Source: Nocardioides panaciterrulae
GTDB taxonomy: Bacteria > Actinomycetota > Actinomycetes > Propionibacteriales > Nocardioidaceae
DNA length: 64,000 bases
Direction: 5' to 3'
Assembly (NCBI RefSeq): GCF_013409645.1
Contig: NZ_JACCBG010000001.1
Coordinates: 1,610,001 to 1,674,000 of the forward strand
Below, one piece after another: positions 20,683-29,188 of the stretch. Every line of letters starts with the position of its first letter. The first letter of the stretch is position 1. The position numbers were made by a program, and so were the translations under genes. The notes below the pieces were generated by a model. It saw only the letters and a program-made list of their open reading frames with translations. It searched no databases and was not told the DNA's origin.

Positions 20683-21801
20683 ATGCCCACGCTGAAGGAC
20701 CTCGTCGACCTGGTCCATGGCTGGTACCCGCCGTCCACCGCGGACTCCTGGGACGCGGTCGGCCTGGTCCACGGCGACCCCGACGCGCCGGTCTCCAAGG
20801 TGATGTTCGCCGTGGACCCGACGCTCGAGGTCGCCCGGGAGGCCGCCGACTGGGGCGCGGACCTGCTGGTGGTGCACCACCCGCTCTTCCTGCGGCCGGT
20901 GCACGGCTTCGCGGCCACGACCCCCAAGGGGCAGACCCTGGCTGCGCTCGCGGACGCCCGCTGTGCGCTGCTCACCGCGCACACCAACGCCGACCGGGCG
21001 GTCGGCGGCGTCTCGGAGGCGCTGGCCACCGCGCTCGGGCTCAGCGACCTGCGACCGGTCACCGCCGACTGGGACGGGCCGCTGGACAAGCTCACGACCT
21101 ACGTCCCGCGCGCCGACGCCGACCGGGTGCGCGCCGCGCTGGCGGACGCGGGTGCGGGCCGGATCGGCGACTACGACCGGGCGTCGTTCTCCAGCCCGGG
21201 CGAGGGTCGCTTCCGGCCGCTCGCCGGGGCCGCGCCGGCGATCGGGGAGGTCGGCCGCCCCGAGGTCGTCGAGGAGGTCCGGGTCGAGGTGGTGCTGCCC
21301 CGCGGCCGGCGCACGGCCGTGGTGGTGGCGATGCTGGCCGCCCACCCCTACGAGGAGCCGGCGTACGACGTGGTCGAGCTCGCCGACCCCGGCGCGGCCC
21401 CGACCGGCGCGGGCCGGATCGGCACGGTGGGGCGCACCACGCTGCGCGAGTTCGCGGCGAGCGTCGCCGCGGCCCTGCCCGGGACGGCGCACGGCGTGCG
21501 CGTCGCCGGTGACCCCGACCGCGTCGTACGACGGGTCGCGGTGTGCGGGGGTGCCGGCGACTTCCTGCTCGAGGCGGTGCTGCGCAGCGACGCCGACGTC
21601 TACGTCACCAGTGACCTGCGGCACCACCCGGCGGCGGAGTTCCTGGAGAAGGACGGGCCCGCGCTGGTGGACGTGGCGCACTGGGCGGCGGAGTGGACCT
21701 GGCTGCCGATGGTGCGGGCGCGGCTGGTCGACGCGGTGGGCGATACGGTGGAGACCCGGGTCAGCACGCGGTGCACGGACCCCTGGAGCTTCCGCCCGTG
21801 A
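20683..21801 (+). CDS. Nif3-like dinuclear metal centre protein
   Basis: A 372-residue member of the Nif3/YbgI family, hexameric proteins with a two-metal site and no firmly known reaction; a GTP cyclohydrolase-like role has been proposed for some. Metal-binding motifs are visible as VVHHPLF near residue 65, AHTNAD near 105 and DVAHWAAEW near the C-terminus. The middle 110 residues (DKLTTYVPRADADRVR to the second half) form the inserted PII-like domain found in many Gram-positive members. It is followed by the zinc-ribbon and RNase H genes, the same trio as Rv2230c-Rv2228c. Confidence 0.9.
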   Translation: MPTLKDLVDLVHGWYPPSTADSWDAVGLVHGDPDAPVSKVMFAVDPTLEVAREAADWGADLLVVHHPLFLRPVHGFAATTPKGQTLAALADARCALLTAHTNADRAVGGVSEALATALGLSDLRPVTADWDGPLDKLTTYVPRADADRVRAALADAGAGRIGDYDRASFSSPGEGRFRPLAGAAPAIGEVGRPEVVEEVRVEVVLPRGRRTAVVVAMLAAHPYEEPAYDVVELADPGAAPTGAGRIGTVGRTTLREFAASVAAALPGTAHGVRVAGDPDRVVRRVAVCGGAGDFLLEAVLRSDADVYVTSDLRHHPAAEFLEKDGPALVDVAHWAAEWTWLPMVRARLVDAVGDTVETRVSTRCTDPWSFRP

Positions 21802-21856
21802 GGGCCAGCCCGCCCCACACGACCGGCCACGACCGGCCACGACCGAGGAGATCACG

Positions 21857-22600
21857 CTGAAAGCCGACCCCCACGCCCAGCTGAAGCTGCTGGACGTCCA
21901 GGCGCTCGACCTGCGCGCCGACCAGCTGCGCCACCAGCGGAAGAACCTGCCCGAGCTGGCCGAGATCGCCGCGCTGCAGGCGGACCGGACGGCCCTGGAG
22001 AACCGGGCCCGGGACGCACGGATCGTGGCCGACGACCTCGGCGCCGAGCAGCGCCGCGTCGACGCCGACGTGGAGCAGGTGCGCGCGCGCCGCGTCCGCG
22101 ACCGGGACCGGATGGACTCCGGGGCGATCACCAACCCCAAGGACCTCGAGCGGATGCAGCACGAGCTCGCCTCCCTCGAGCGCCGGATCACCTCGCTCGA
22201 GGACGACGAGCTGGAGGTCATGGCGCGGCTCGAGGACGCCCAGAAGGACCTGGCGGCGTTCACCGAGCAGGTCGCGTCCGCCGACCAGCGGCTCGCCGCG
22301 CTCGCGGTCGCCCGGGACGAGAAGCTCGCCGAGATCGACACCACCCTCGCGCAGGTGGCGGTCGAGCGCGCGGCCGCGGCCGAGGGCCTGCCCGAGGACC
22401 TGGCGGCGCTCTACGAGAAGCTGCGCGCGCAGAAGGCCGGCATCGGTGCCGCCGCCCTGCACCAGCGCCGCTGCACCGGTTGCCAGCTCAGCATCGACGC
22501 CTCCGAGCTGGCCCGGATCAAGGGCGCCGCGACCGACGAGGTGGTGCGCTGCGAGGAGTGCTCCCGGATCCTGGTGCGCACCGCCGAGTCCGGGTTGTGA
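21857..22600 (+). CDS. Coiled-coil protein with C-terminal C4 zinc ribbon
   Basis: A 247-residue protein made of a long charged coiled coil (about residues 8-175, e.g. LERMQHELASLERRITSLEDDELEV) and a zinc ribbon CTGCQL ... CEECSR near 203-235. This is the Rv2229c family; the chlamydial relative CT398 is suggested to interact with other proteins, and nucleic-acid binding is likely for the ribbon. No ATG, GTG or TTG stands near the expected N-terminus. A CTG at 21857 preceded by GAGGAG at a six-base distance gives the family start LKADPHAQLKLLDVQ, so CTG initiation is the best reading. It overlaps the next gene by GTGA. Confidence 0.82.
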   Translation: MKADPHAQLKLLDVQALDLRADQLRHQRKNLPELAEIAALQADRTALENRARDARIVADDLGAEQRRVDADVEQVRARRVRDRDRMDSGAITNPKDLERMQHELASLERRITSLEDDELEVMARLEDAQKDLAAFTEQVASADQRLAALAVARDEKLAEIDTTLAQVAVERAAAAEGLPEDLAALYEKLRAQKAGIGAAALHQRRCTGCQLSIDASELARIKGAATDEVVRCEECSRILVRTAESGL

Positions 22601-23811
22601 GCGAGGCCGGCGTGACCTACCGCGCGGTCATCGTCGAGGCCGACGGCGGCTCGCGCGGCAACCCCGGCCCCGCGGCGTACGGCGCGGTCCTGCGGGACGC
22701 CGAGACCGGCGCGGTGATCGCCGAGGAGGGCACCACCATCGGGCGGGCCACCAACAACGTGGCGGAGTACTCCGGGCTGGTCGCCGGGCTCCGGCTCGCC
22801 GGGGCCTACGCGCCCGAGGCCGAGGTCGAGGTCCGGATGGACTCCAAGCTGGTGGTCGAGCAGATGTCGGGCCGCTGGAAGATCAAGCACCCCGACATGA
22901 AGCCGCTGGCCATGGAGGCGAGCCGGCTCGCGCCGTTCGGCACGACCTACACCTGGGTGCCGCGGGAGCAGAACAGCTACGCCGACCGGTTGGCCAACGA
23001 GGCGCTGGACGGCACCCGGCACGGCGTGACCGTGCTCGGGAGCAACCCCGACGCGGACTCGCTCATCGAGGAGCTCGAGAGCCCCGAGGAGACCCCCGAG
23101 CACGTCGCCGCGCCCGCGCGCGGCTGGTCGGCCCCGGCGGGTGAGCCCACGACGCTGGTTCTCGTCCGGCACGGCGTCACCGACCACACCGTGGAGAAGC
23201 GGTTCTCCGGGGGCCTGGCCAGCGCCGACCCGGGCCTGAGCGACGACGGGCGCGCCCAGGTGCGGGCCGTCGCCGAGTGGCTCTCGCCGATCGCGGACCG
23301 GGTGGACGGGGTCGTGTCCTCGCCGGTGCGGCGCACCCGCGAGTCCGCGGACATCCTCGCCGAGGCGCTGGGGCACGCCGTCGACGTCGAGCACGGCTTC
23401 GCCGAGATGGAGTTCGGGGCCTGGGACGGCCTCACCTTCGACGAGGTGGCGGCCCGGCACCCGGAGGAGCTCGACAGCTGGCTCGGCTCGCTCGACGTCG
23501 CGCCGAGCGGGGGCGAGTCGTTCCGGGTGGTCGAGAAGCGCGTCCTCGCCGGCCTGCAGCGGCTGCTCGACCACCACCCCGGCCGCACGATCGTGGTGGT
23601 CAGCCACGTGACGCCGATCAAGACCCTGGTCGCCCACGCCGTCGAGGCGCCGCTCGAGGCGGTGTTCCGGATGGAGCTCTCGCCGGCCTCGGTGACGGTG
23701 CTGTCGTTCTTCCGTGGCGGCCCGGACGGCACCGAGCAGCGGGCGTCGCTGCGGATGTACAACGCACTCCCACCCGGCTCGGACCCGTTCTCGTCGCCGG
23801 CCCGCTGGTGA
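22597..23811 (+). CDS. rnhA: Bifunctional RNase H / histidine phosphatase
   Basis: A 404-residue fusion as in M. tuberculosis Rv2228c. Residues 10-140 are an RNase H that cuts RNA in RNA-DNA hybrids, with D16 in EADGGSRGNPGP, E57 in NNVAEYSG, D82 in RMDSKLVVEQM and the late Asp in YADRLANEAL. Residues 185-390 are a phosphoglycerate-mutase-like acid phosphatase with LVLVRHGVTDHT and the second His in VSHVTPIK; the mycobacterial enzyme acts on alpha-ribazole phosphate. The linker of about 40 residues is acidic. The GTG at 22597 overlaps the preceding stop; GTG at 22612 is an alternative. Confidence 0.93.
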   Translation: MSEAGVTYRAVIVEADGGSRGNPGPAAYGAVLRDAETGAVIAEEGTTIGRATNNVAEYSGLVAGLRLAGAYAPEAEVEVRMDSKLVVEQMSGRWKIKHPDMKPLAMEASRLAPFGTTYTWVPREQNSYADRLANEALDGTRHGVTVLGSNPDADSLIEELESPEETPEHVAAPARGWSAPAGEPTTLVLVRHGVTDHTVEKRFSGGLASADPGLSDDGRAQVRAVAEWLSPIADRVDGVVSSPVRRTRESADILAEALGHAVDVEHGFAEMEFGAWDGLTFDEVAARHPEELDSWLGSLDVAPSGGESFRVVEKRVLAGLQRLLDHHPGRTIVVVSHVTPIKTLVAHAVEAPLEAVFRMELSPASVTVLSFFRGGPDGTEQRASLRMYNALPPGSDPFSSPARW

Positions 23812-23865
23812 GCGCGGCTCCCGCCTGAGCGGGCCCCGGTCGAGCGGGCCCGGGCCGGAGGCGGG

Positions 23866-24915
23866 TCAGGAGCGGGGGTACGCCGCGGGCGTGTCCTGGC
23901 GGCCCAGCGCGGCGGGCAGCCGGCGCACCGCCCGGGCGAGCTCGCGCAGCTCCGCGCCGTGCAGCGCCTGCGGGCCGTGGCACAGCGCGTCCTCGGGGTG
24001 CGGGTGCACGTCGACGGCGACCCCGTCGGCGCCCACCGCGATCGCGGCCCGCGCCAGCGGCACCACCAGGTCGCGCCGGCCGGCGGCGTGCGAGGGGTCC
24101 ACCACCACGGGGAGGTGGCTGGCGGCCTGCGCAACCGGCACCGCGACCAGGTCGGGGGTGGTGCGGGTGGTCGGCTCAAAGGTGCGGATGCCGCGCTCGC
24201 AGAGCACGATGTCGAGGTTCCCGCGCTGGGCGATGTGCTCGGCGGCCATCAGCCACTCCTCGACGGTCGCGGTGTGGCCGCGCTCGAGGAGCACCGGCCG
24301 CCCGGTCTCGGCGACCGCCTGCAGCAGCCCGACGCTGGCCATGCTGGCGGAGCCGACCTGCAGCATGTCCGCGTGCTCGGCGGCGACCGGCACGTCGCGG
24401 GGGTCGACGACCTCGGTCACCACCGGCATCCCGGTCGCCTCGCCCGCGCGGGCGAGGATCTCCAGGCCGGTCACGCCGAGCCCTGGGAAGGCGTACGGCG
24501 AGGTCCGCTGCTTCCACGCGCCCGCGCGCAGCAGCGAGGCCCCCGCCGAGCGCGCGATGTGCGCGGCCTCGAGCGCCTGCTCGGCCGACTCGACCGCGCA
24601 CGGCCCGGCGATCAGCGTGAACCGGCCGGGCCCCAGCGGCACCCGGCGCTCACCCGAGCCCACCCAGACGGTGGATCGCTCGGGGTGGTGCTGGCGGCTC
24701 ACCAGCTTGTAGGGGTCGGAGATGCGGTGCACGGCGGCGACCCCGGGCAGCGCGCGCAGATCCAGCTGCCAGAAGGCGTCGACGTCGCCGACCAGACCGA
24801 TGATCGTGCGGCTGACCCCGGTGGACACGAAGGTCTCGCCGCCGGCCGCCTCGACCCGGGCCACCACCCGGGCCACGTCCTCGGGCGTGGCCCCGGGGGC
24901 CATCACGACGACCAT
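23866..24915 (-). CDS. DAHP-synthase homologue (AroF/type I-beta) with altered active site
   Basis: A 349-residue protein of the 3-deoxy-7-phosphoheptulonate synthase family with an N-terminal regulatory-like domain (VVVMAPGATPEDVARVV) and a TIM barrel (IAGPCAVES, RTSPYAFPGLG, VDPSHAAGRR, CERGIRTFE). Several residues that bind metal or phosphoenolpyruvate in active enzymes are changed: the GARNM arginine is Ala190, the lysine of LLKRG is Glu211, the EVHP glutamate is Asp302 and the SDGPQ aspartate is His313; Cys106, Lys135, Arg137 and His276 remain. It may catalyse a different aldol reaction or be inactive. Start ATG at 24915 follows GAGGAAC; a longer start at 24972 is less likely. Confidence 0.78.
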   Translation of the reverse strand: MVVVMAPGATPEDVARVVARVEAAGGETFVSTGVSRTIIGLVGDVDAFWQLDLRALPGVAAVHRISDPYKLVSRQHHPERSTVWVGSGERRVPLGPGRFTLIAGPCAVESAEQALEAAHIARSAGASLLRAGAWKQRTSPYAFPGLGVTGLEILARAGEATGMPVVTEVVDPRDVPVAAEHADMLQVGSASMASVGLLQAVAETGRPVLLERGHTATVEEWLMAAEHIAQRGNLDIVLCERGIRTFEPTTRTTPDLVAVPVAQAASHLPVVVDPSHAAGRRDLVVPLARAAIAVGADGVAVDVHPHPEDALCHGPQALHGAELRELARAVRRLPAALGRQDTPAAYPRS

Positions 24916-25033
24916 GACGGTTCCTCTTCGCAGCAGGGGGACCACGCCGTCGGGGTCCGGGAACGACGTCACGACGGTAGGTGACCCGGCCGCGGCCGCG
25001 CGGTGACGACCGGGATGTGGAACCGGATCGTGA

Positions 25034-25927
25034 TCAGACCGTGAGGTGCTGCACCTCGGCCTCGACCCGGCGGCGCGGGACCAGCTCGACGACGAGCATC
25101 GCGGTGAGCACCATGGCGCCGCCGACCAGCATCCGCACCGTGAGCGACTCCCCGCCGGCCAGCACCGCGAAGAACGCCGCGAAGACCGGCTCCATGCTCA
25201 TGATGATCGCGCTGCGCGTGGGCGGCAGGTGGGCCTGCGCCCAGGTCTGCGCGACCAGCGCGAGCGCCCCGGCGAACAGCGCCATGTAGATCACCGAGAG
25301 CCAGTCCGCGCCGCTCTGCGGGAGCACGATCCCGTCCGGCAGGGTCGCCACCAGGCACACCAGCGTGATCACGACCAGCTGCAGGATCGACATGCCGAGC
25401 GCCTCGTGCGGGGTGGACCAGGCACCCAGCCCGACGATGTGCAGCGCGTAGAGCAGCGCGGAGACCAGCGTCAGCGCCTCGCCGTACCCGATCGAGAGCC
25501 CGTCGAGGGTCAGCACCCCGAGCCCGGCGGTCGCCAGCAGCACCGCGCCCCAGGTGCCCGCCGTGATGCGGGTGCGCAGCAGGGCGGCGGCAAGGACCGG
25601 CGTGAGCACGACGTACATGCCGGTGATGAAGCCGGACACGCTGGCCGCGGTGTGCGCGAGCCCCGCCGTCTGGAGGATCTGCGCCACGCCGTACAGCAGG
25701 CCGAGCGCGAGCGCCGAGCGACGGGCGGAGGGGGAGAGTCGGCCGACCGCTCGGGGGGCGACGAGGAAGAGCGCGACGCTGGCGATCGCGAAGCGGACCG
25801 CGAGGAAGTCCAGCGTCGGCATCCGCTCCAGCAGGTCGTGGATGAGGAAGAACGTCGAGCCCCACATCGCGGTGACCGCGAGCAGGCTCCCGGTCGCCAG
25901 CAGGGTCGTACGACGTGCCTCGGTCAC
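25034..25927 (-). CDS. EamA-family (DMT) transporter
   Basis: A 297-residue membrane protein with about ten transmembrane helices in two repeated EamA halves; the first half shows AVTAMWGSTFFLIHDLL and the second VIYMALFAGALALVAQTWAQ with SMEPVFAAFFAVL. The family exports amino acids, metabolites or other small compounds; the substrate is unknown. GTG at 25927 overlaps the stop of the endonuclease IV gene by GTGA, so both are made from one mRNA. Confidence 0.88.
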   Translation of the reverse strand: MTEARRTTLLATGSLLAVTAMWGSTFFLIHDLLERMPTLDFLAVRFAIASVALFLVAPRAVGRLSPSARRSALALGLLYGVAQILQTAGLAHTAASVSGFITGMYVVLTPVLAAALLRTRITAGTWGAVLLATAGLGVLTLDGLSIGYGEALTLVSALLYALHIVGLGAWSTPHEALGMSILQLVVITLVCLVATLPDGIVLPQSGADWLSVIYMALFAGALALVAQTWAQAHLPPTRSAIIMSMEPVFAAFFAVLAGGESLTVRMLVGGAMVLTAMLVVELVPRRRVEAEVQHLTV

Positions 25928-26862
25928 GTGCTCGCCGCCCGGAGCCCTGCGCGCGCCTGCGCCCGCAGCCGCTTGAGCAGCGGGATGTCCACGTTGTCCG
26001 CACCCCGCGAGCCTGGGGTCTCGAGCACGAACGGCACCCCCTGCGTCGCGGGATGGGCGAACAGCTCGGTGAACGCGGCGGTGCCGATGTGGCCCTGGCC
26101 GATGAGCTGGTGGCGGTCCTTGAAGGCGCCGCGGACGTCCATCGAGTCGTTGGCGTGCACCAGGCGGAGCCGACCGGGGCCGCCGATCTCGACGATCCGG
26201 TCCACGGTCGCGGTCGCGCCGCCGGGCTCGTCGAGCGGGGCGCCGGCGGCGAAGACGTGGCAGGTGTCGAGGCAGATCCCGGCCTTCGGGTGGTGGTCGA
26301 GGGCGTCGAGGTAGCCCGCGAGGTCGTCCACGCCGGCGCACAGCGACCGGCCCTGGCCCGCGGTCGGCTCGAGCAGCAGCCACGGGGCCGCGTCGCCGGC
26401 GACGACCTCCAGCAGCGGCAGGAGGCCCTCGCGCACCTGCCGCAGCGCGGCCGCGTGGCGGGCCTCCTGCTCGGCGGTGTCGGTCGCGGAGTCGACGTAG
26501 GAGCCGGTGTGCACGACCACGCCCTCGGCGCCGATCTCGGCGGCGCGGCGCAGGTTGTGGGCGACGGCCGCGACCGAGCGCTCGTAGGTCGAGGCGGTCG
26601 GCGAGCCGAGGTTCACCAGGTAGGGGGAGTGGATGAACGCCCGCATCCCGCGCCGCTCGATCTCGGCGCGGAAGCGCCGGTCGTCGGCGGGCCTGCCGGC
26701 CGAGAGCGCCCAGCCGCGGGGGTTGCCCACGAACAGCTGGATGGTCTCGCAGCGCAGCAGGTCGGCGTTGGCCAGGGCGCCGTCGGTCAGGCCCTTCCCC
26801 ACCAGGACGTGGGTGCCGATCGGGTTCCGGACAGCGTCGTCCGTGGCGGGGTCGCAGGGCAT
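25924..26862 (-). CDS. nfo: Endonuclease IV (AP endonuclease)
   Basis: A 312-residue metal-dependent enzyme that cuts DNA at abasic sites. The metal-binding and family signatures are present: VVHTGSYVDS, LLLEPTAGQGRSLC, GICLDTCHVFAAG, LVHANDSMDVRG and the closing VLETPG. The spacing fits the TIM-barrel AP endonuclease 2 superfamily. No ribosome-binding site precedes the ATG; a TAGCCT box six bases upstream suggests a leaderless transcript, and a set of 11-bp repeats lies further upstream. It is co-transcribed with the EamA transporter. Confidence 0.93.
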   Translation of the reverse strand: MPCDPATDDAVRNPIGTHVLVGKGLTDGALANADLLRCETIQLFVGNPRGWALSAGRPADDRRFRAEIERRGMRAFIHSPYLVNLGSPTASTYERSVAAVAHNLRRAAEIGAEGVVVHTGSYVDSATDTAEQEARHAAALRQVREGLLPLLEVVAGDAAPWLLLEPTAGQGRSLCAGVDDLAGYLDALDHHPKAGICLDTCHVFAAGAPLDEPGGATATVDRIVEIGGPGRLRLVHANDSMDVRGAFKDRHQLIGQGHIGTAAFTELFAHPATQGVPFVLETPGSRGADNVDIPLLKRLRAQARAGLRAAST

Positions 26863-26868
26863 GACAGA

Positions 26869-26874
26869 AGGCTA
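26869..26874 (-). promoter_or_regulatory. -10 box TAGCCT, leaderless promoter of nfo
   Basis: TAGCCT ends six bases before the nfo ATG at 26862, with no ribosome-binding site between. Confidence 0.6.
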
Positions 26875-26922
26875 GGTGGCCGGCGCCGGGGGACGGTCGC
26901 CGGGCGGGCCGGACCGGCGGCC

Positions 26923-26966
26923 GGATCAGGTCTGGATCAGATCCGGATCAGGTCTAGATCAGGTAG
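26923..26966. repeat. Four tandem 11-bp repeats upstream of nfo
   Basis: The unit GGATCAGGTCT occurs four times head to tail (26923, 26934, 26945, 26956) with one to three changes per copy, straddling the stop codon of the kinase gene. An internal GATCCGGATC palindrome spans 26940-26949. The repeats lie about 50-90 bases before the nfo promoter. Confidence 0.7.
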
Positions 26967-29068
26967 AGCGTGATGGTGGACCCCTTGGGCACCATCTCGC
27001 CGGACCCGGGGGAGAGCTTGAGGACGTAGCCGAGGCCGAGGTACTCCGCGGAGTTGTCCACGACCACCTTGAAGCCGAGCGCCTCCAGCTCGGCGGTGGC
27101 GGCGTCCACGCCGGACGCCCGGATCCCGTCGGGGACGCGGACCAGCTCGGGCCCCTTGGACACGACCAGGCGCACCGTGTCCCCGCGGTAGACGGTGCCG
27201 CCCGGCGGCTCCTGGGAGATCACCTCGCCCCGGTCGTAGCTGTCGGAGTACTCCTCGGAGCTGCGATCGACCACCAGCCCCTTGCCCTCGAGGGCGGCCT
27301 GCGCCTTGTCGGCGTCCTTGCCGGTCCAGTCCCGCAGGTGGATCGGCTTCCTGCCCTTGCTCACGAACAGCGTGACCGCGGTGCCGGGCCGTTCGGTCGT
27401 GCCGGCCTTCGGACTGCTGCCGAGCACGATCCCCTCGGGCACGGTCTCGGAGAACCGGTCGACCTCGCGGGCGAAGGACAGGTGGGTGGCCTCCAGCGCG
27501 GCCTTCGCCTGGTCGAGGGTCTGGCCCTTGAGCTTCGGGACGTCGTACCTCTCCTTGCCCAGCGAGATCACCACGCTCACGGTGCCGCCGTCGAGCACCC
27601 GCGAGCCGGCGTTCGGGTCGGTGTCGATCACGTGCCCGGCCGGCACGGTCTCGGAGTACGCCGGGTCGTCGAGCCGGGGGTCGAGGCCGGCGGCGCGGAG
27701 CCGGTCCAGGGCGGCCGGCCGGGTCAGCCCGATCACCCCCGGTGTGGAGGTGTAGCGGGCCCACCCGAACCACCAGGCGCCGGCACCGGCGGCGACCGCG
27801 AGCACCAGGAGGAGCGCGAGCAGCAGCGGACCCCGGCGTCGCCGCGGACGGCGGCCGCCGCCCGCGGTGGACGGGGGGCGGGTCGACGCAGCGGGTAGGG
27901 CCGGCGGAGCCGCGTGGGAGCGCGGGATCAGGCTGGTCCGCTCCTCCCCGCCGTCGGGGCCGGGGGCCGAGGGACGGGCCGGGGCCAGCAGGCCGGCCAG
28001 CTCCGCGTCGTCGAAGGGGTCGGGCGCGGTGTCGTGCCGGCCGGGACCGTCGGCGGTGCCGGCCTCCCCGTCGCCTTCCCCGTCGCCTTCCACGTCGCCG
28101 GCGCGCAGCAGCAGCGGGGCGAGGTCGGCGGTGAGCTCGGGGTCGTCCCGCACGCCGTCGGCGAGGGCGTGGCTCACCCGGTGGACCTGGTGCAGCAGCA
28201 CCCTCGCGTCGGCGGGGCGCAGCTCCCGCTGGCGCGCGGTCGCGCGGGCGACCAGGGCGTCGACGTACGCCGGGATCCCCGGCACGCTGCGCGACGGCGG
28301 GGGGACGTCCTCGTGCACGTGCTTGTAGGCGACCTGGATGGGCGACTCGCCCTCATGGGGCTTGTTGCCGGTGAGCAGCTCGTAGAGCACCACCCCGGCG
28401 GCGTAGACGTCGGCGCGCGGGTCGGCCCGGCCGTCGACGACCAGCTCGGGGGCGAGGTAGGAGACCGTGCCGATCAGCACGCCCGAGGTGGCGGTGTGCT
28501 GGGTGTCGGCGCTGACCGCCTTGGCCAGGCCGAAGTCGGCGACCTTGATCCGGCTGGCGCCGGTCCCGGGCTCGGTGGCGATGAGCACGTTCTCGGGCTT
28601 CACGTCGCGGTGGATCAGGCCGGCCCGGTGCGCGGCGGCCAGCGCCGAGAGCACGGGGTCCAGCAGCGCCAGCGCCTTCGCCGGCGCCATCGGGCTCTCC
28701 TTGCGGATGACATCGCGCAGCGTGTGGCCCGAGACCAGCTCCATCGCGAGGTAGACGGTGCCGTCCTCCTCGCCCTGGTCGTAGACCGCCACGACGTTGG
28801 GGTGGGAGAGCCGGGCCGCGGCGCGTGCCTCCCGGACGAACCGGTCGGCGAACTCGCCGTCGTCGCCGAGGCCGGCGTGCATGACCTTCACCGCGACGGT
28901 GCGGTCGAGCCGGATGTCGGTGGCCTCGTAGACGCTGGCCATGCCGCCGCGGGCGATCCGGCCGAGGATGCGGTAGCGCCGGTCGAGGAGTCGGCCGATC
29001 ATGGGGTCGCCGGCGGCGCCGTCGGCACCCGTGGGGGCATGCCGACCCGTCTGCTGGCGTGGCTGCAC
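26954..29068 (-). CDS. pknL: Serine/threonine protein kinase with PASTA domains (PknB/PknL type)
   Basis: A 704-residue membrane kinase. The cytoplasmic kinase domain covers about residues 28-285 with Lys61 in AVKVM, HRDVKPEN around Asp155 and DFG at 178. A disordered linker with an EGDGEGDG repeat follows, then one membrane helix at about 414-434 after a run of arginines, then four extracellular PASTA repeats to the end, which in PknB bind peptidoglycan fragments. Start GTG at 29068 is set by AGGAGGG five bases upstream; ATG at 29113 or 29002 are alternatives. The neighbouring Rv2175c-type gene supports naming it after PknL, whose known partner is Rv2175c, though M. tuberculosis PknL lacks PASTA repeats. 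Confidence 0.9.
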   Translation of the reverse strand: MQPRQQTGRHAPTGADGAAGDPMIGRLLDRRYRILGRIARGGMASVYEATDIRLDRTVAVKVMHAGLGDDGEFADRFVREARAAARLSHPNVVAVYDQGEEDGTVYLAMELVSGHTLRDVIRKESPMAPAKALALLDPVLSALAAAHRAGLIHRDVKPENVLIATEPGTGASRIKVADFGLAKAVSADTQHTATSGVLIGTVSYLAPELVVDGRADPRADVYAAGVVLYELLTGNKPHEGESPIQVAYKHVHEDVPPPSRSVPGIPAYVDALVARATARQRELRPADARVLLHQVHRVSHALADGVRDDPELTADLAPLLLRAGDVEGDGEGDGEAGTADGPGRHDTAPDPFDDAELAGLLAPARPSAPGPDGGEERTSLIPRSHAAPPALPAASTRPPSTAGGGRRPRRRRGPLLLALLLVLAVAAGAGAWWFGWARYTSTPGVIGLTRPAALDRLRAAGLDPRLDDPAYSETVPAGHVIDTDPNAGSRVLDGGTVSVVISLGKERYDVPKLKGQTLDQAKAALEATHLSFAREVDRFSETVPEGIVLGSSPKAGTTERPGTAVTLFVSKGRKPIHLRDWTGKDADKAQAALEGKGLVVDRSSEEYSDSYDRGEVISQEPPGGTVYRGDTVRLVVSKGPELVRVPDGIRASGVDAATAELEALGFKVVVDNSAEYLGLGYVLKLSPGSGEMVPKGSTITLYLI

Positions 29069-29188
29069 GACGACCCTCCTGCGGCCGGACGGGGAAGGAT
29101 CCGGTGGCCCCATGGTACGGACGCCGGCCCCGGCGGCGGCGGTGGGAGCGCCCCCGGCGTGGCGTTCGGACGCCGGGTCGGCGCTCGC

